Shown: piece by piece, positions 33,994 to 45,565 of the stretch
Layout: every line of letters begins with the position of its first letter
Numbering within the stretch: position 1 is the first letter of the stretch
NCBI GenBank assembly: GCA_033026295.1
Contig: CM065169.1
Coordinates: 8,538,462-8,602,461 of the forward strand
DNA from: Channa striata
Lineage: Eukaryota; Chordata; Actinopteri; Anabantiformes; Channidae
DNA: 64,000 bases
Direction: 5' to 3'
Made by a program: the position numbers and the translations under genes
Notes under the pieces: model-generated
What the model was told of the DNA's origin: nothing
The model's database searches: none
What the model saw: only the letters and a program-made list of their open reading frames with translations

Positions 33994-36900
33994 ATGGAGG
34001 CCTCGGCTCTGCAGCTCTTACCCTTCATCAACACCGCGCTGAAACAGCTGCCGGTGGATGACTCCGAAGATCCTGGACCCCGGACGGTCCCGGCTGCTTG
34101 TTTCTCCCGAATTCTGGCTCTCCAGCCTCTTGTCCGTCCAAGCGTCGTGTGCCTGTCCCGGTCGGCGCTGGCTCTGCTCGGTCTGAGTGCGCAGGAAGTG
34201 CTGAGGGACCCTCTGGGTCCGGAATACCTGAGCGGCTCCAGGCGGATCCCGGGCTCCGAGCCGGCCGCGCACTGTTACTGCGGCCACCAGTTTGGGCTGT
34301 TTGCGGGTCAGTTGGGAGATGGAGCTGCGATGTACCTGGGAGAGGTGGAGTCCGGCACCCACGGGAACTGGGAGGTTCAGCTGAAAGGTGCAGGGGTCAC
34401 ACCTTTCTCCAGGTAGGCAGACTTTTGCTGTCCTGTCCTTCTGAATAAAATTTCTTTCCCTGGGTAAAAATATTTGTGCAGCAGCCTGTGAAAGTATTAA
34501 CCAGTGGAAAACTCCTTAACAGCTTAACAGCTCGGAACACATGATTACTCAACGACCATGTGCTCAGTCAGACCAGAGTCTTTAGATTCAGCTTTTCCAG
34601 TAAATAAATTCCAATAAAGACAAAGTTGGAAGCATTTTCTCATTCATCCAACTCAGCATATGTCTTGACACACTGTCAAGAGAATCTGTAATTTTGAGGA
34701 TAATGGGATTCATTTCTCGAACTTATAAAAAAGTGGAACTTGCACTCAAAAACTAATCTAAATCTAATGGGTTTCTATAAATGGATCTTGTTCATGTAAA
34801 TATTAATTAATACTAATTGCACAATATTACTTGTATTTCTTTTGCATTCTTCTATATGATCACAAACATACAATTTAGCATTTTGCAGCAGAAAACAACT
34901 TTTATAATATTTCTTATCAGGGGCAGTTTACGGGGTGGCCAAGGGGGACGAGTGCAAAATCAATTAATTATTAATTAATTCACGTAAAATATATTTTATG
35001 CCTGTATTCTGCCTAAAAATCTTAATAGATAAAAGCTCTTAAAAATTCGTTGGAAACAGACAAAATCCACAGTTCTCACTCACAGATTGATCAAAGATAA
35101 GTGTCCAACAAAATGTGTAAAATACATTCAAATTTTGTCAGAGATGGTGATGGCAGAAAGGTGCTTCGCTCTAGCATCCGAGAGTTCCTGTGCAGTGAGG
35201 CCATGGCTGCCCTGGGGATACCCACCACCCGTGCAGCTTCCCTTGTGACCTCGGATCTCTTAGTCAGCAGGGATCCACTTAACAGTGGCAGACGTATTCC
35301 TGAGCGCTGCTCAGTCGTCCTGCGTCTCGCCCCTTCCTTCATCAGGTTTAAAATACTTGTTGACTTTTATCATCTTTAAACTTGTGTCATATTGATCTCA
35401 TTGTAAAAGTATTGAAAAATGATTACCTCACTCTTTCCGTTTCTTCAAGGTTCGGATCTTTTGAAATCTTTATGGGTAAAGATGATTTCTCAGGCCTGCA
35501 GGGTCCAAGTGCAGGTCGGCATGACATTTGTGCTCAGCTGCTGGATTATGTCATTGAAAATTTCTATCCTGGCATTCAGCAGGCTCATAGCAAGCGGAGA
35601 GACAGGAATATGGCTTTTTTCAAAGAGGTGGGGTATTATTCACTGAAGAATCCAGCTGTTTTCATTACATCTGCTGTTTCAGTAATTTATTAATCAAGTG
35701 TGACGTGTTTATCCACAGGTGATGGTGCGAACTGCCAAGCTAGTGGCACAGTGGCAGTGTGTTGGGTTTTGCCATGGAGTCCTTAACACTGACAACATGA
35801 GCATCTTAGGTCTAACTTTGGATTATGGCCCTTTTGGATTCATGGACCGGTAGGCGGCTGAAAGGGGATGTCATTCTCACTGACACTCATTTAGGTTTAT
35901 CGCTTAAATTACTCAAATTCAGAGAAACGACTATTCTTCTCACTAAATGAATGTAAATGAGAAAAAATATTTAATCATATGTGAAAACTCTCATGTATGT
36001 CAGATTTGATCCAGATTTTATCTGCAATGCCTCGGACAAAAGAGGGCGCTACTCCTACCAGGCCCAGCCATCTGTGTGCCGCTGGAACCTGGCTCGCCTG
36101 GCTGAAGCATTGGGCTCTGAGCTGAATGTAGCCGAGGCAGGAGCTACCCTGGATGATTTTATGCCCACATATGAAGCCTTCTACCTGGCTATCATGAGGA
36201 AGAAACTAGGCCTTGTGAGAAAAGAAGAGACAGAGGACTGTGAGCTCATATCAGACCTGCTGCGTGTCATGCACAACACTGGTAAATGGAAATATGAAAG
36301 ACAGATGGAAATGATTATTTAATGGTTCACGTGACAATTTGTCATTGTGTTGGACTATGGGTGTCCTGTAAAAAATGTGTTAGTATAGTAATCCAGTGGT
36401 TCTTGTAATCTCACTCTGGTACTATAATATATCATTAAAGGTGCAGATTTCACCAACACCTTCCGCCTCCTGAGCCGTGTCCCTTTGCCTGACGACGGCG
36501 ACAGTGAGACGGCCACAGTGGGGCCAGTAGTGGACCTCATCCTAGAGCAGTGTGCCTCCATTGAGGAACTAAAGGTGGTTAACCAGCCAACTGTGGAGGA
36601 CTGGTGAAGGGGTTTTTGGTGGTTAGACGTGTGTTTCATTCATTGAGCAGCAATAATGGTCTCCACCTGCCCCAAAATGTACTCTCAGTAAATCTGCCTT
36701 AAATGATATCTACATTAGTTTTAAAAAAACTGGTTATTCTTTTTTTTTACATGCTAGCATTTTGGGGAAAAAGTTTACCAAGAAAATATGTAAGTGAGAC
36801 AGGTGCTTGTAGGATTAATTCAACTGATAGTAGCAGGCTCATATTGGACAGAACTAGAACTAGATCAAACATTTTTCTATGTCCTCACTTATTTTTAGCA

Positions 36901-37969
36901 TCTTCCTTGTTTTCAGAGAATTGGCAATGATCCTGTCCATGGCACAAACTGACCCAGTCCTGTTTTGCATGGTGGCAGACAAGCGAGATGCGGCTCAGCA
37001 GCTCGAGCGTTTAGGTCGGCTAAAGGAGCTGATGGAAACAGATGGAGATGAGCTTAAGAAAAAGCACCGCAACGACTGGATTCACTGGATTCATCGATAC
37101 AGGCAAGTTTAGAGAAACAAGAGTGCAAAGAGTGATATGTTGCATGCTGCTAATAAAAAGCCACACTAATATGTACAGCACAATATATATTTTAAAATGG
37201 AGACCCAAAACGTATTACAATGTGTTATGTGACAGGCTTCACTCATGGTAACTCAACTCAAAGCTCATTTTTCTGTATGACAGTGTTGCGATTACAGCAA
37301 ATGAAGGCAAAGCTAAGCCACGACACTTTTTATCTTTTTTCTTGTGGTCAAATAAAAGGAGACGTTTGGCAAAGGAGTGTGATGTCACAAATGACTTGCA
37401 ACTCATCAAAGAGGCGAGGCTCAGCGTGATGAACAGTAACAATCCCCGAGTCGTCCTACGCAATTACATTGCCCAGAATGCAATCCAGGCTGCAGAACAG
37501 GGTGACTTCACTGAGGTGAGGGGTTTTGTTTAATTGATCATTTTTAGAAATTTTATTTACAATAGACAGGACTGTTAAAGCACTGGCTACTTTAAAATGC
37601 AACTTTTTTATTTCAAGATTTCTTCGAGAAATCTGCTTACCAGAATTAACAATGTGCTTGCCTCCTGGGCCAGCTGCATTAATAGAGTTAGATATCTCAA
37701 GTAGATTTGTGAAAACTGTTAGTGTTTAGTATCTTAATTAGATTTAAATGAAGTTTTCTGACATTTAAATCTAATTATTTGATATAAGGATTAATAGTAA
37801 TTATCTTCACCTTGTTCTGTAGGTCAATAGGGTGCTCAGAGTTTTGGAGCAACCTTTTTCTGATGAATTTGGACTGGAGCCTTTGGATGGACCCAGTGCC
37901 TCCACTCTTGGCTATGACAGGAAACCTCCGGCCTGGGCCCAAAGGATTTGCATCACCTGATCCTCATAG
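33994..37969 (+). CDS. selenoo: Selenoprotein O (protein adenylyltransferase), Sec-containing
   Basis: Nine exons: 33994-34412, 35142-35345, 35450-35627, 35719-35849, 36004-36281, 36441-36603, 36917-37102 (or from 36899), 37359-37515 and 37823-37969. About 620 residues (human 669). SelO is a mitochondrial pseudokinase-fold enzyme that transfers AMP to proteins. Signature blocks are AAHCYCGHQFG, FAGQLGDGAAMYLGE, LKGAGVTPFSR, GRKVLRSSIREFLCSEAM, GFCHGVLNTDNMSILGLTLD and LRNYIAQNAIQAAE. The end reads RICIT-TGA-SS-TAG, the family's C-x-x-Sec-Ser-Ser tail. The N-terminus (MEASALQLL) is shorter than the human one and has no obvious mitochondrial presequence, so an upstream start is possible. Exon 6 ends in phase 2 with TG, and the family-typical acceptor would create TGA. 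An acceptor 18 bases upstream avoids this. The intron after exon 7 has a GC donor. Confidence 0.93.
36897..36917 (+). other. tandem splice acceptors of selenoo exon 7
   Basis: Two good acceptors lie 18 bases apart: cttatttttag ending at 36898 and ccttgttttcag ending at 36916. The first gives TG/C plus IFLVFR before ELAMILSMAQ. The second restores the family spacing but makes a TG/A junction codon. Confidence 0.7.
37958..37960 (+). other. selenoo: in-frame TGA selenocysteine codon
   Basis: The frame continues through TGA as TCC TCA TAG, giving the Sec-Ser-Ser end known from vertebrate SelO (human ...CVTUSS). The Cys three residues before it makes a C-x-x-U redox-type motif. Decoding needs a SECIS element in the 3' UTR, which I could not place with confidence. 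Confidence 0.9.
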
Positions 37970-38595
37970 AGCCTCCCAGGCAGCTAAAGGAGAGAAGCCT
38001 GTTGGTGTGACTGAACAGTACTGCTGCTAGCCCACTGTTACTGTTGCTGGTCTCCATTTCCATGCCAGACCTCACCTCATCTCTCCTGCCTCCTCATGGG
38101 AGGATTTTATGTGTGTGTTGTGGTGTTCATCAGTAGGGTCATCAATTGATGTTTGTGTGCTCATATGCTTCTAGTGTAGCATGTGAAGGTGTTAAACAGC
38201 AGTGCAAAATCATGGTCCAAAACTCTTTCAGTGACCATAATCTATACAAGCCAAAGATGCTCACACAATCATACCTACAAGACATCGATGAGTTTGCTGA
38301 TGAGTTATGAAATCTCAGATGACCAGTCAAACAATGACCTGTCTGGGATTGAAACACCAGGGATACACTGAGATTAGAAACTGGCTTGTAAGGCCAGTAT
38401 GTAAATAGTGACAAATATGAGCAATTCAAAATGTTTAGAATCAGAATCAGAATCAGAATCAGAAACTGTTGATTGCCAGGCACAGTTAAGAACACTTAAC
38501 AGTACTAGCAATTTGTCTCGGTGTAGCCATGGCACACAACAAATATGAAAAATGAAAATATTTACATTAATTATATGATACAATAATACAATAAA
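37970..38595 (+). other. selenoo 3' UTR with poly(A) signal
   Basis: Ends at AATAAA (38590-38595). Contains four to five tandem aatcag units (38437-38463), a motif often found at the tails of fish retroelements, so part of the 3' UTR may derive from one. The SECIS element required by the TGA codon should be here. A weak stem candidate at 38288-38337 is discussed among the rejected items. Confidence 0.55.
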
Positions 38596-38639
38596 AGTAA
38601 GAAAGTGAATATGTGCAAGTTAAAGTGATTGTCATTGAT

Positions 38640-38890
38640 TCCGGTGGGGGTGGGGGGATGTTATTGGGCTGGGATTTGGCCAACGGACCGGAGCAGCCGA
38701 TCGCCTTCTCAGCAGAGTGGATGATGCGCTGCAGCTTGGCCTTGTCCCTGGCTGCAGTGAACCAGACTGTGATTGCAGATGTGAGAATCGTTTTAATGAT
38801 GGCAGTGTTCTTAAGCTGCCCTAAGAAATACAGCCTCTGCTGAGCCTTCTTGGTGAGGGAGCTGATGTTCTTCTTGCGGCTAGTGTTTCT
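38640..38890 (-). mobile_element. LINE reverse-transcriptase C-terminal remnant
   Basis: Translated on the minus strand it gives SLTKKAQQRLYFLGQLK, then TAIIKTILTSAITVWF and RDKAKLQRIIHSAEKAIG. This is the thumb/C-terminal part of a non-LTR reverse transcriptase, a fragment extremely common in teleost genomes. About 15 residues are missing between the first two blocks compared with the usual copy. It is truncated at both ends and not active. Confidence 0.75.
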
Positions 38891-39776
38891 TTAGTTTACT
38901 TTCTTTTAATTTATTTGTCAGAAAAGATGGAAAAAAACATGTCTGTCCCTGGGAACGTGGACACAAATACTGATGTAATTAATGCAATAAATAATGCAAC
39001 CATGCACATACTGAAAATAAAATAAATATTATATGTTCTTCTATATACAACATAGCAAATTTCCCAAGGCCACTGTCAATCTATCTATCTTATCTCTGAT
39101 CAAACCACACTCAGATAAAGTATGATGATGGTCGAGTTGGTGCTGAAATAATTTCTAATAAACTTTTCAAATGATGAATTAAAATACTAAGTCAAGTTTA
39201 TTTCAATTGAAAAAATCTCTTCAATGCATCCACCACCGATTAACCTGATAATAAACATTACCGTGGCAATTTATCAGGCATTTAATTTCTAAAATTGTTA
39301 TACTGCTACATCTTATTATGCAGGTTCTTTCTATTTTGGATTATTTGCACTGCATGTGACACAAAGTAAAAGTGACACTTCTGGAGATGAACCACAAAAT
39401 GTTTCTATGACAACCAGGCAGAATAAAATTTTACTTAACCATCATGCTTGTCATAAAAAAGCCCATACATGCCACGCTCTTGACATGACTGGCTCAACTT
39501 GTTTTAACATGTATGGCATGGCATGAATAAAGGAGAGAGAGTAACAACAAAGCATTTACTGTAAAAGAGAGATGTCTGGTATGGGCAGTTCCACATCTGA
39601 ATCTTCAGTGAACTCAGCAGGAACTCTAAGTCATGATGACAGCTATACACCAGACTATAGTTTGCTCAAAACTGAAACTGTTGCTCTGCATTTCAACCTT
39701 GTTTCAGCCAGAAGATGGACACGCAACAGTAAAGATTGATCACAGCCAATAGAACAGATATGGCGTGTGGCCCAGA
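38891..39776. other. intergenic, AT-rich
   Basis: No gene is seen. The segment 39560-39720 might be a remnant of upstream exons of the NLR pseudogene, because it directly precedes it and contains short open stretches, but I found no recognisable domain. Confidence 0.35.
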
Positions 39777-42700
39777 GCTGTTACGGTGCTGAAGAAAATG
39801 GCGCGTGACAACGTGACAGGAGGCCTGCTCAACACCTTGTCCGAAATGTAGTTGTATCTCCTCCTCTGCCAAACAGATAGAACGATTGAACGGCACTACC
39901 CACTGGAAAGTGACAACATTGTTTTGAGGATAGCAGAGCTGACTTTCCGTCAGCTGGAGAAAGGCAAACTGATCTTCTATGAGGATGACCTGAAAGAGTG
40001 TGGCATGGATGTCAAAGAAGCAACCATCTACTCAGGAGTTTGCACAGAGGTCTTTGTAATGGAGGGCAGAAGGAAGAGAGAAGTTTTTAGCTTTGTACAT
40101 TTAACCATTCAGGGGTTTCTGGCAGCTTTGTACGCCCATCACTCCTACGTGGAAAGAAAGGATAACGTTCTAAAAAGAATATCTAGAAGATGGTGCCCCA
40201 GGTCTGTGTTCAATTTTCACAAGACTGCCATTGAAAAGGCCTTGGAGAGTCAGGACGGACACTGGGACCTCTTCCTATGCTTTCTCTTAGGAGTGTCGCT
40301 GAAGTCAAACCAAGAACTCCTGGATAGAATACTGCATATGGAAGCAGAAGCAGAGGAAGACGTGGTACGATCAAAGAAGAACCAGAGGCCAAGCTGAACT
40401 TGTTCCACTGCTTAAGTGAGCTCAAAGAGGAGTCTTTGGTGCAAGAGATACAGATCTTCGTGATTTCTGGGAGGCTCACAGCAAAGAAGTTGTCTCTAGT
40501 TTGAACTGCTGCCATTAGAAGCAACGGAAGAAGTGTTCGACCTGAAGAAGTACATAAGGTCAAACGAAGGGGTAGTGAAGCTGCTGACTGTCCCAACTTC
40601 CTCTCGACGTGCTCTGTGAGTTCATCCACAGGAAAACACATGAGCCACAGCAGGTTTGTTCAGCTGCTTTTACTGAGAGCAAGGATGATTTCTGTCTATC
40701 ACCACAGGTTTTCTTTTTCCTAAAGGTTAATGGTAAGTAATGTTAATGTTCAATTTTCTAGGTTAAATCGTTGCAACCTCACTCCAAGCTACTGTGAAGT
40801 TTTAGCGTCTGCACTGAGATCCTCATGCCTGACAGAACTGGACCTGAGTGACAACAACCTGAAGGATTCAGGAGTGACACTGCTTTCTGTCGGTCTTGGG
40901 AGTCCACACTGTAAACTGAAGAATTTATGGTCTGTGTTATTCCTTAAGAGTCCAATATATTGCAAAATATAACCCCGCAACCACAAGAGTTATTCTTCTG
41001 TTGTTCCAAGACATGCTGATTATGACAGTCCACTTGCTATTTTGCAGATTACACAAATGTGAACTGAAAGGAGACTGCTTTGAAGTACTGGCTGCTGCTC
41101 TCAGCACAGAATCAACCCAACTCAGAGAACTGGACGTAAGTGCTAACGAGATCCACGTTTTCTCCTGATAATCAAAAATTACTTGTTTAAAAAGCATGTT
41201 TTAGTGCATGACCTTTTGCAGGTTCAACAAATGCAAGTTGAAGGATAGTTGCTGCTCAGGACCGTCTTCAGTTTTAAGCTGTGACACATCTCACCTGAAA
41301 GCTCTCGATCTGAGCAACAACAGTGTGAAAGATTCTGGTGTATTCCTGCTTGCTGCTGGACTGAGGAGTCCACAGTGTAAACTGGAAACTCTGCGGTAAG
41401 AGCAGTTCTTTGAAGCAAAGACATATGTTGATATATGGTCATTGTTCCTAGTAGAGTCGGAGTTACCCTTTATAAAATAATTACTGCTCAGGAATTCTGC
41501 ATTTCATCAAGGTTCCTTCAGTGCTTTACAAATCACAATCATTACACTTTTTTAATCCTTAGGTCTTGTTAATTCTTTGTCATTTAAATATTAATTTAAA
41601 GGTGCATTGCTTAAATTTTGATGTCTAGAGGGCAGCAGTATTCTAAAGCAAGTGCACAGATGTTGTATATGCTGATCCTTGGCACAAAGTACTTATGTGT
41701 GGATTGTGTGAAGAGATCAAATTTTCAGACAGTGCATTTGAAATTTATGGCATTTACCATGTCTTAAAAAAACATATTCCAGAGAACATTTAAATAAACA
41801 GGGTATAGTACAGAACCCAAAGCAAAAACAGATCAAATGATCAGTCAGTCAGGTCTATGAGTATCTCAACAGTTGTACAATTTTTATTATCACTTTGTTA
41901 CATGTAATGCGCTGCTATTTCATTTCACCTTACACTTTTCCTCCATCCCTCAGGCTCAGGTGGTGTGGCCTTACAAAAAAATGCTGCCATTACATTGGCA
42001 TTAAACGAATGCAGTCTCCGGAAATGCTGTGCGATTAAGATTCAGTCCTCAGCTCTGACAGTTCTCAGTTGAAAGAACTAGATCTGAGTGGGAACGACCT
42101 GCATGACATTAAGGTGAGCTACTGGTTTTTATTTTACATGGGTGGTTTATGAGAAAATGGGGAAAATGGAACCCTGGAGACACGTAGGGGAGACGTCCTA
42201 CACTTTATTTGTTCTTTGAGTCTGTTTTTAGTAACTTGTCATCCCTGATGTTTCATTTTACCTTTCATTTTGCCATTTACCTATATACAGTGTTTCTTTA
42301 TCTATCTATCTATATTATATTATATTGTAATATGTATGTTACTATATGTTGAATACAGGCTTTCGTTCTGCGGAATCACCCTGAAAGGCTGCACTTATTT
42401 GTCTTCAGCACTGAAACCTCTCAAACCCTTCCCATGTGAGACAGCTGAACCTCAGCTACAACTCTGGAGTGAAGCTGACAGCTGTTCACCAGGATAACCC
42501 ATCGTGTAAACTAGAAAACCTCGGGTAAAGCATCCTAGTTTACCTTATAACTTATTGTCATTGGCAAGTTGTGGTTTTAGTAACTTAGATGATTCCTAAA
42601 CTTAAATTTCTCCCTGTATCATATGTTTTGTTATATAAACACTACAGTTGACACAAACTATCATGAATAGAGAATCAGGTAAAATTTCAAAAAATACAGA

Positions 42701-43790
42701 AAATGAAAAACATCCTCATTATCACAAGAGTGGGCTCGTGCAATGTGTCTTGTGATTAAAGTTTCATTGAGTGACTGAGTTCCTTTATCTATCCTGATTG
42801 TGTGTTAGTGCATTTATGTTTGTTTCAGAGCATGTGAGGTGCACGTGATCCAACATGGTCACACACATGTGCATAAAAAATACTATGTATGTTTGTAATG
42901 TATGTTGGTTACACAATCCTGATATGATTGAATTTCATGGTCACCGTTATTGATAATTGTTCTTATATCCACTTATTTACAGTGTGGAGCACAATCCTCA
43001 GTGCTCCTTGAAGTCAACAATAAAAAACTGTAAGTGGCTCATTTCATTTATTGTTATTTCCAATTATTTGTATTTAACACAAATAGAACAACACAATGCA
43101 GCTGTTAGTAGTCCTTTGACTTTATGCCAGTCCAAGGAAATTTTTAGAAAAAGCCTCTATTCAAGACTTTTTAATCAATTAAACACTAAAACACTTGATA
43201 ACAAAACATTTGTCCAACGTTTAATTTTGCAGATGCATGGACCTCATTCTCGCCTTAAAATATGGATTAAAATTAAACACTAAATAACAGCTGCATGAGT
43301 CTCTCCTCCCGATGCACAGTTGAGTCTCTCTTCCTGCACAGTTGGGGAAAGCAGGTGACATGGGTCAGAGAGCGACAACAGAACCAAAACCACCCTGAGA
43401 GGTTTGAGAGTGTCTCCCAGGTGCTTTGTCACCAAGGTCTGACCCAGTGCCACTACTGGGAGGTGGAGCGGCGAGGACACGTGATGAGGGGGATCCATCG
43501 AAGGGCGAGCTCTCACCTTTTTAGCTTTGGCTACACAAACCAGTCCTGGAGTCTCTACTGCTCTGAAGATCACTATAGTGCTCAGCATGACAACGAATCA
43601 GTGCAGATACCAGCACATCCGGGAGTCTTTCTGGACTGTCCGGGGGCACCCTGTCCTTCTGCAGTGTCTCATCTGGGACCCTCAGTCATCTTCATACATT
43701 CTATAATTCCTTTACTGAGCCACTCTACCCTGGATTTGGGATGGAGGAGGATGACAGCTCTGTAATTATTTGTCCAGTGAAGGGAATACC
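39777..43790 (+). pseudogene. nlrc3-like: decayed fish NLRC3-like NLR (NACHT end, LRRs, B30.2)
   Basis: Domains occur in the order of fish NLR-C genes. From 39777: AVTVLKKMARD...LLNTLSEM, then a TAG (39849-39851), then the winged-helix part IAELTFRQLEKGKLIFYEDD, CGMDVKEATIYSGVCTEVF and FSFVHLTIQGFLAALY, open to 40396. LRR units follow as separate exons near 40761 (LTELDLSDNNLKDSG), 41048 (LRELDVSANEI), 41221 (LKALDLSNNSVKDSG), 41953 (LKELDLSGNDL) and 42360 (FCGITLKGCTYLSSALKP). B30.2/SPRY remnants run from about 43340 (HYWEVER, LFSFGYTNQSWSLYC) to 43790, with VFLDCPG and GTLSF-type blocks in different frames. The internal stop, several frame changes, loss of most of the NACHT ATPase and all N-terminal domains make it a pseudogene. 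Intact relatives are cytosolic immune sensors. Confidence 0.85.
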
Positions 43791-44240
43791 CGAACTAATT
43801 TCTCGGTCCGCTAGTGCAGAAAGAATTGAAGAGTTCTGAGTGCAGGCCGATGTGGGAAAATTATTTCAGCAAATGCAAACCAGATGGGATGGAAGAAAAA
43901 GCTTGAATAAGTGGGCCTTGAATTCTGGATACATCCCTAAGAGAATCAGCAGCAAAACGTACCCACACATCTCGTCGCCTCCATGCAGAACAATAATCCC
44001 TCATTTATAATATTTAATCAAACAAAAATGATTTTCTATAATTCACTTTTACTTATAGATTTCCTTTATTTATTATTAATTTTTCTGGAAAGCAACGCTG
44101 TAATCTGAGGTGGTGTTGGTTAGTCATTTCCGTAGGTGGTAAGAAAGAATCCTCTGCAGCAGGACTTATTTTGGACTTTTGGGACTGCATTTGAGGACTC
44201 TCTCTTGATTGGCGTGATGATTGGTGAAAAGATGAAAAGG

Positions 44241-44269
44241 GCTATATATGTATTTTATACATATATAGC
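44241..44269. repeat. 13-bp perfect inverted repeat
   Basis: GCTATATATGTAT and ATACATATATAGC flank a TTT loop. The stem is AT-rich and may be the centre of a degenerate miniature element. Confidence 0.7.
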
Positions 44270-44319
44270 TGTAGAATAGCCAGGTCGCAGTTTTTAATCC
44301 CTGTCAGCTGCAGCCTTTC

Positions 44320-44475
44320 TGTGTGGACTTTGCATGTTCTAGGTCAATTGTTGACTCCAAATTGCCTGTTTGAATGGTTGTCTGTGTTTGTCTCTCTGTG
44401 CTGGCCCTGACCTGAACAGGGTGTAGCCTGCATCCTACCAAGCAACAGCTGGGATAGGCTTCATGGCTCTATGGA
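44320..44475 (+). repeat. degenerate dispersed teleost repeat (GGGATAGGCT family)
   Basis: Contains TGAATGGTTGTCTGTGTTTG, ACAGGGTGTAGCCTGCATCC and CAGCTGGGATAGGCTTCA in the usual order of a very common fish repeat. The related minus-strand copy is at 57190-57440. Confidence 0.65.
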
Positions 44476-45565
44476 ATCTGGGAACAGTTTGCAGTGACAG
44501 ATAATGATGGACGTTGGCTAATTCAGACCCAGCACAAACTTTGTGCTACCATGATAGCTGAGGATGATGTGGGGAACAAATATTTGGACCAGGGTTCATG
44601 GAAAGCCAACAAATCATGTTGGTGATATTTCATTCAAACCTCAGAATGTCAACCACACTGTGACACAAGAATCATCACCAAAGTGATCACAATACATAAT
44701 CTGTGATGCATCACTACCCATGTATTGCTAAAAAAAAAAAAAAATTACAATAACACAATAAAACCACACATTAAGTGACAAGGTTTAAGTTACGGTGTCA
44801 CTACAGGAAAACTTTTAAACATTCAGAAACTAGTTGAGTGTCTGTACCAAATTCTATGGCAAAGCATTTTGACAGTTGACGGTGTTGACAACATTTTGCT
44901 AAAACACTGAAGGTGCCGGAGTAATTCTGGGGACCATAAATGTCTTTTCAAAGAAGCATGGCAATGCCTGAGACATTCAAATGAGTGAAGAATATTATTA
45001 TTTTATTTATCTTCCTAACAAAAATACTTTCCATGCTATTTAACAGACATGAGGCTCACATCGTGTGGTTCTAGCCTGACTCATGTTGAAAGGTGCAGCC
45101 AGATGAGAAAAGTCAATAAACACTGTTGTGTGTATTTTTGTGCGCTGGTGTTACAATTTCACATTTGTGAATGTTGTGTGACGTACTTTGTTATGACTTA
45201 TGCTAAGAGGAACAGAAAAACTTTGTTTAGATGAGGCTGAGACTTTCCACCGTTGCAGGCTGACACAAGTAGAATTGAAAGCATTGACCAAACAGGAAGG
45301 AGGTGTGGCTGTTTAGTACGTAGTTAAGGAAAATGCCTCACTTGTGGAATTTGAGCTGGGATACAAGGTCCGTGCAACATGCAGGCAAGTGCTTGGAGAA
45401 AGAAATTTATATTTAACAGTACTATTTCACGGTTTTACATTTTTTGTTGAAAACTGTAACGTCAATTTAACAAAATTCACTGAACTAAGACCGTTTGTTT
45501 ATGTTTATTTATTTATTTATTTATTTTAGAAAATGTCTCAAACTATGTCTCTGAACCCTAATTAG

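Larger units (their letters stand above)
43791..45565. other. intergenic with repeat remnants
   Basis: No gene is seen. It holds the hairpin at 44241, the dispersed repeat at 44320-44475 and a TTTA microsatellite at about 45502-45530. A first exon of the fibrinogen-domain gene starting downstream may lie in 45300-45560. An ATG at 45334 exists but its splice phase does not fit. Confidence 0.4.

Noticed and set aside
37989..38055. CC-type SECIS candidate near the selenoo stop (AACAGTA/TACTGTT stem)
   Set aside because: The apical loop has CCC as known for SelO, but the 3' side lacks the GA needed for the non-canonical quartet.
38287..38338. Possible SECIS element (ATGA at 38288, AAA loop, TGA at 38335)
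   Set aside because: GTTTG/CAAAC and short CTG/CAG pairing exist, but the distance from ATGA to the apical A run is 18 bases, longer than the usual 11-13, and the helix is interrupted. Not secure enough to call.
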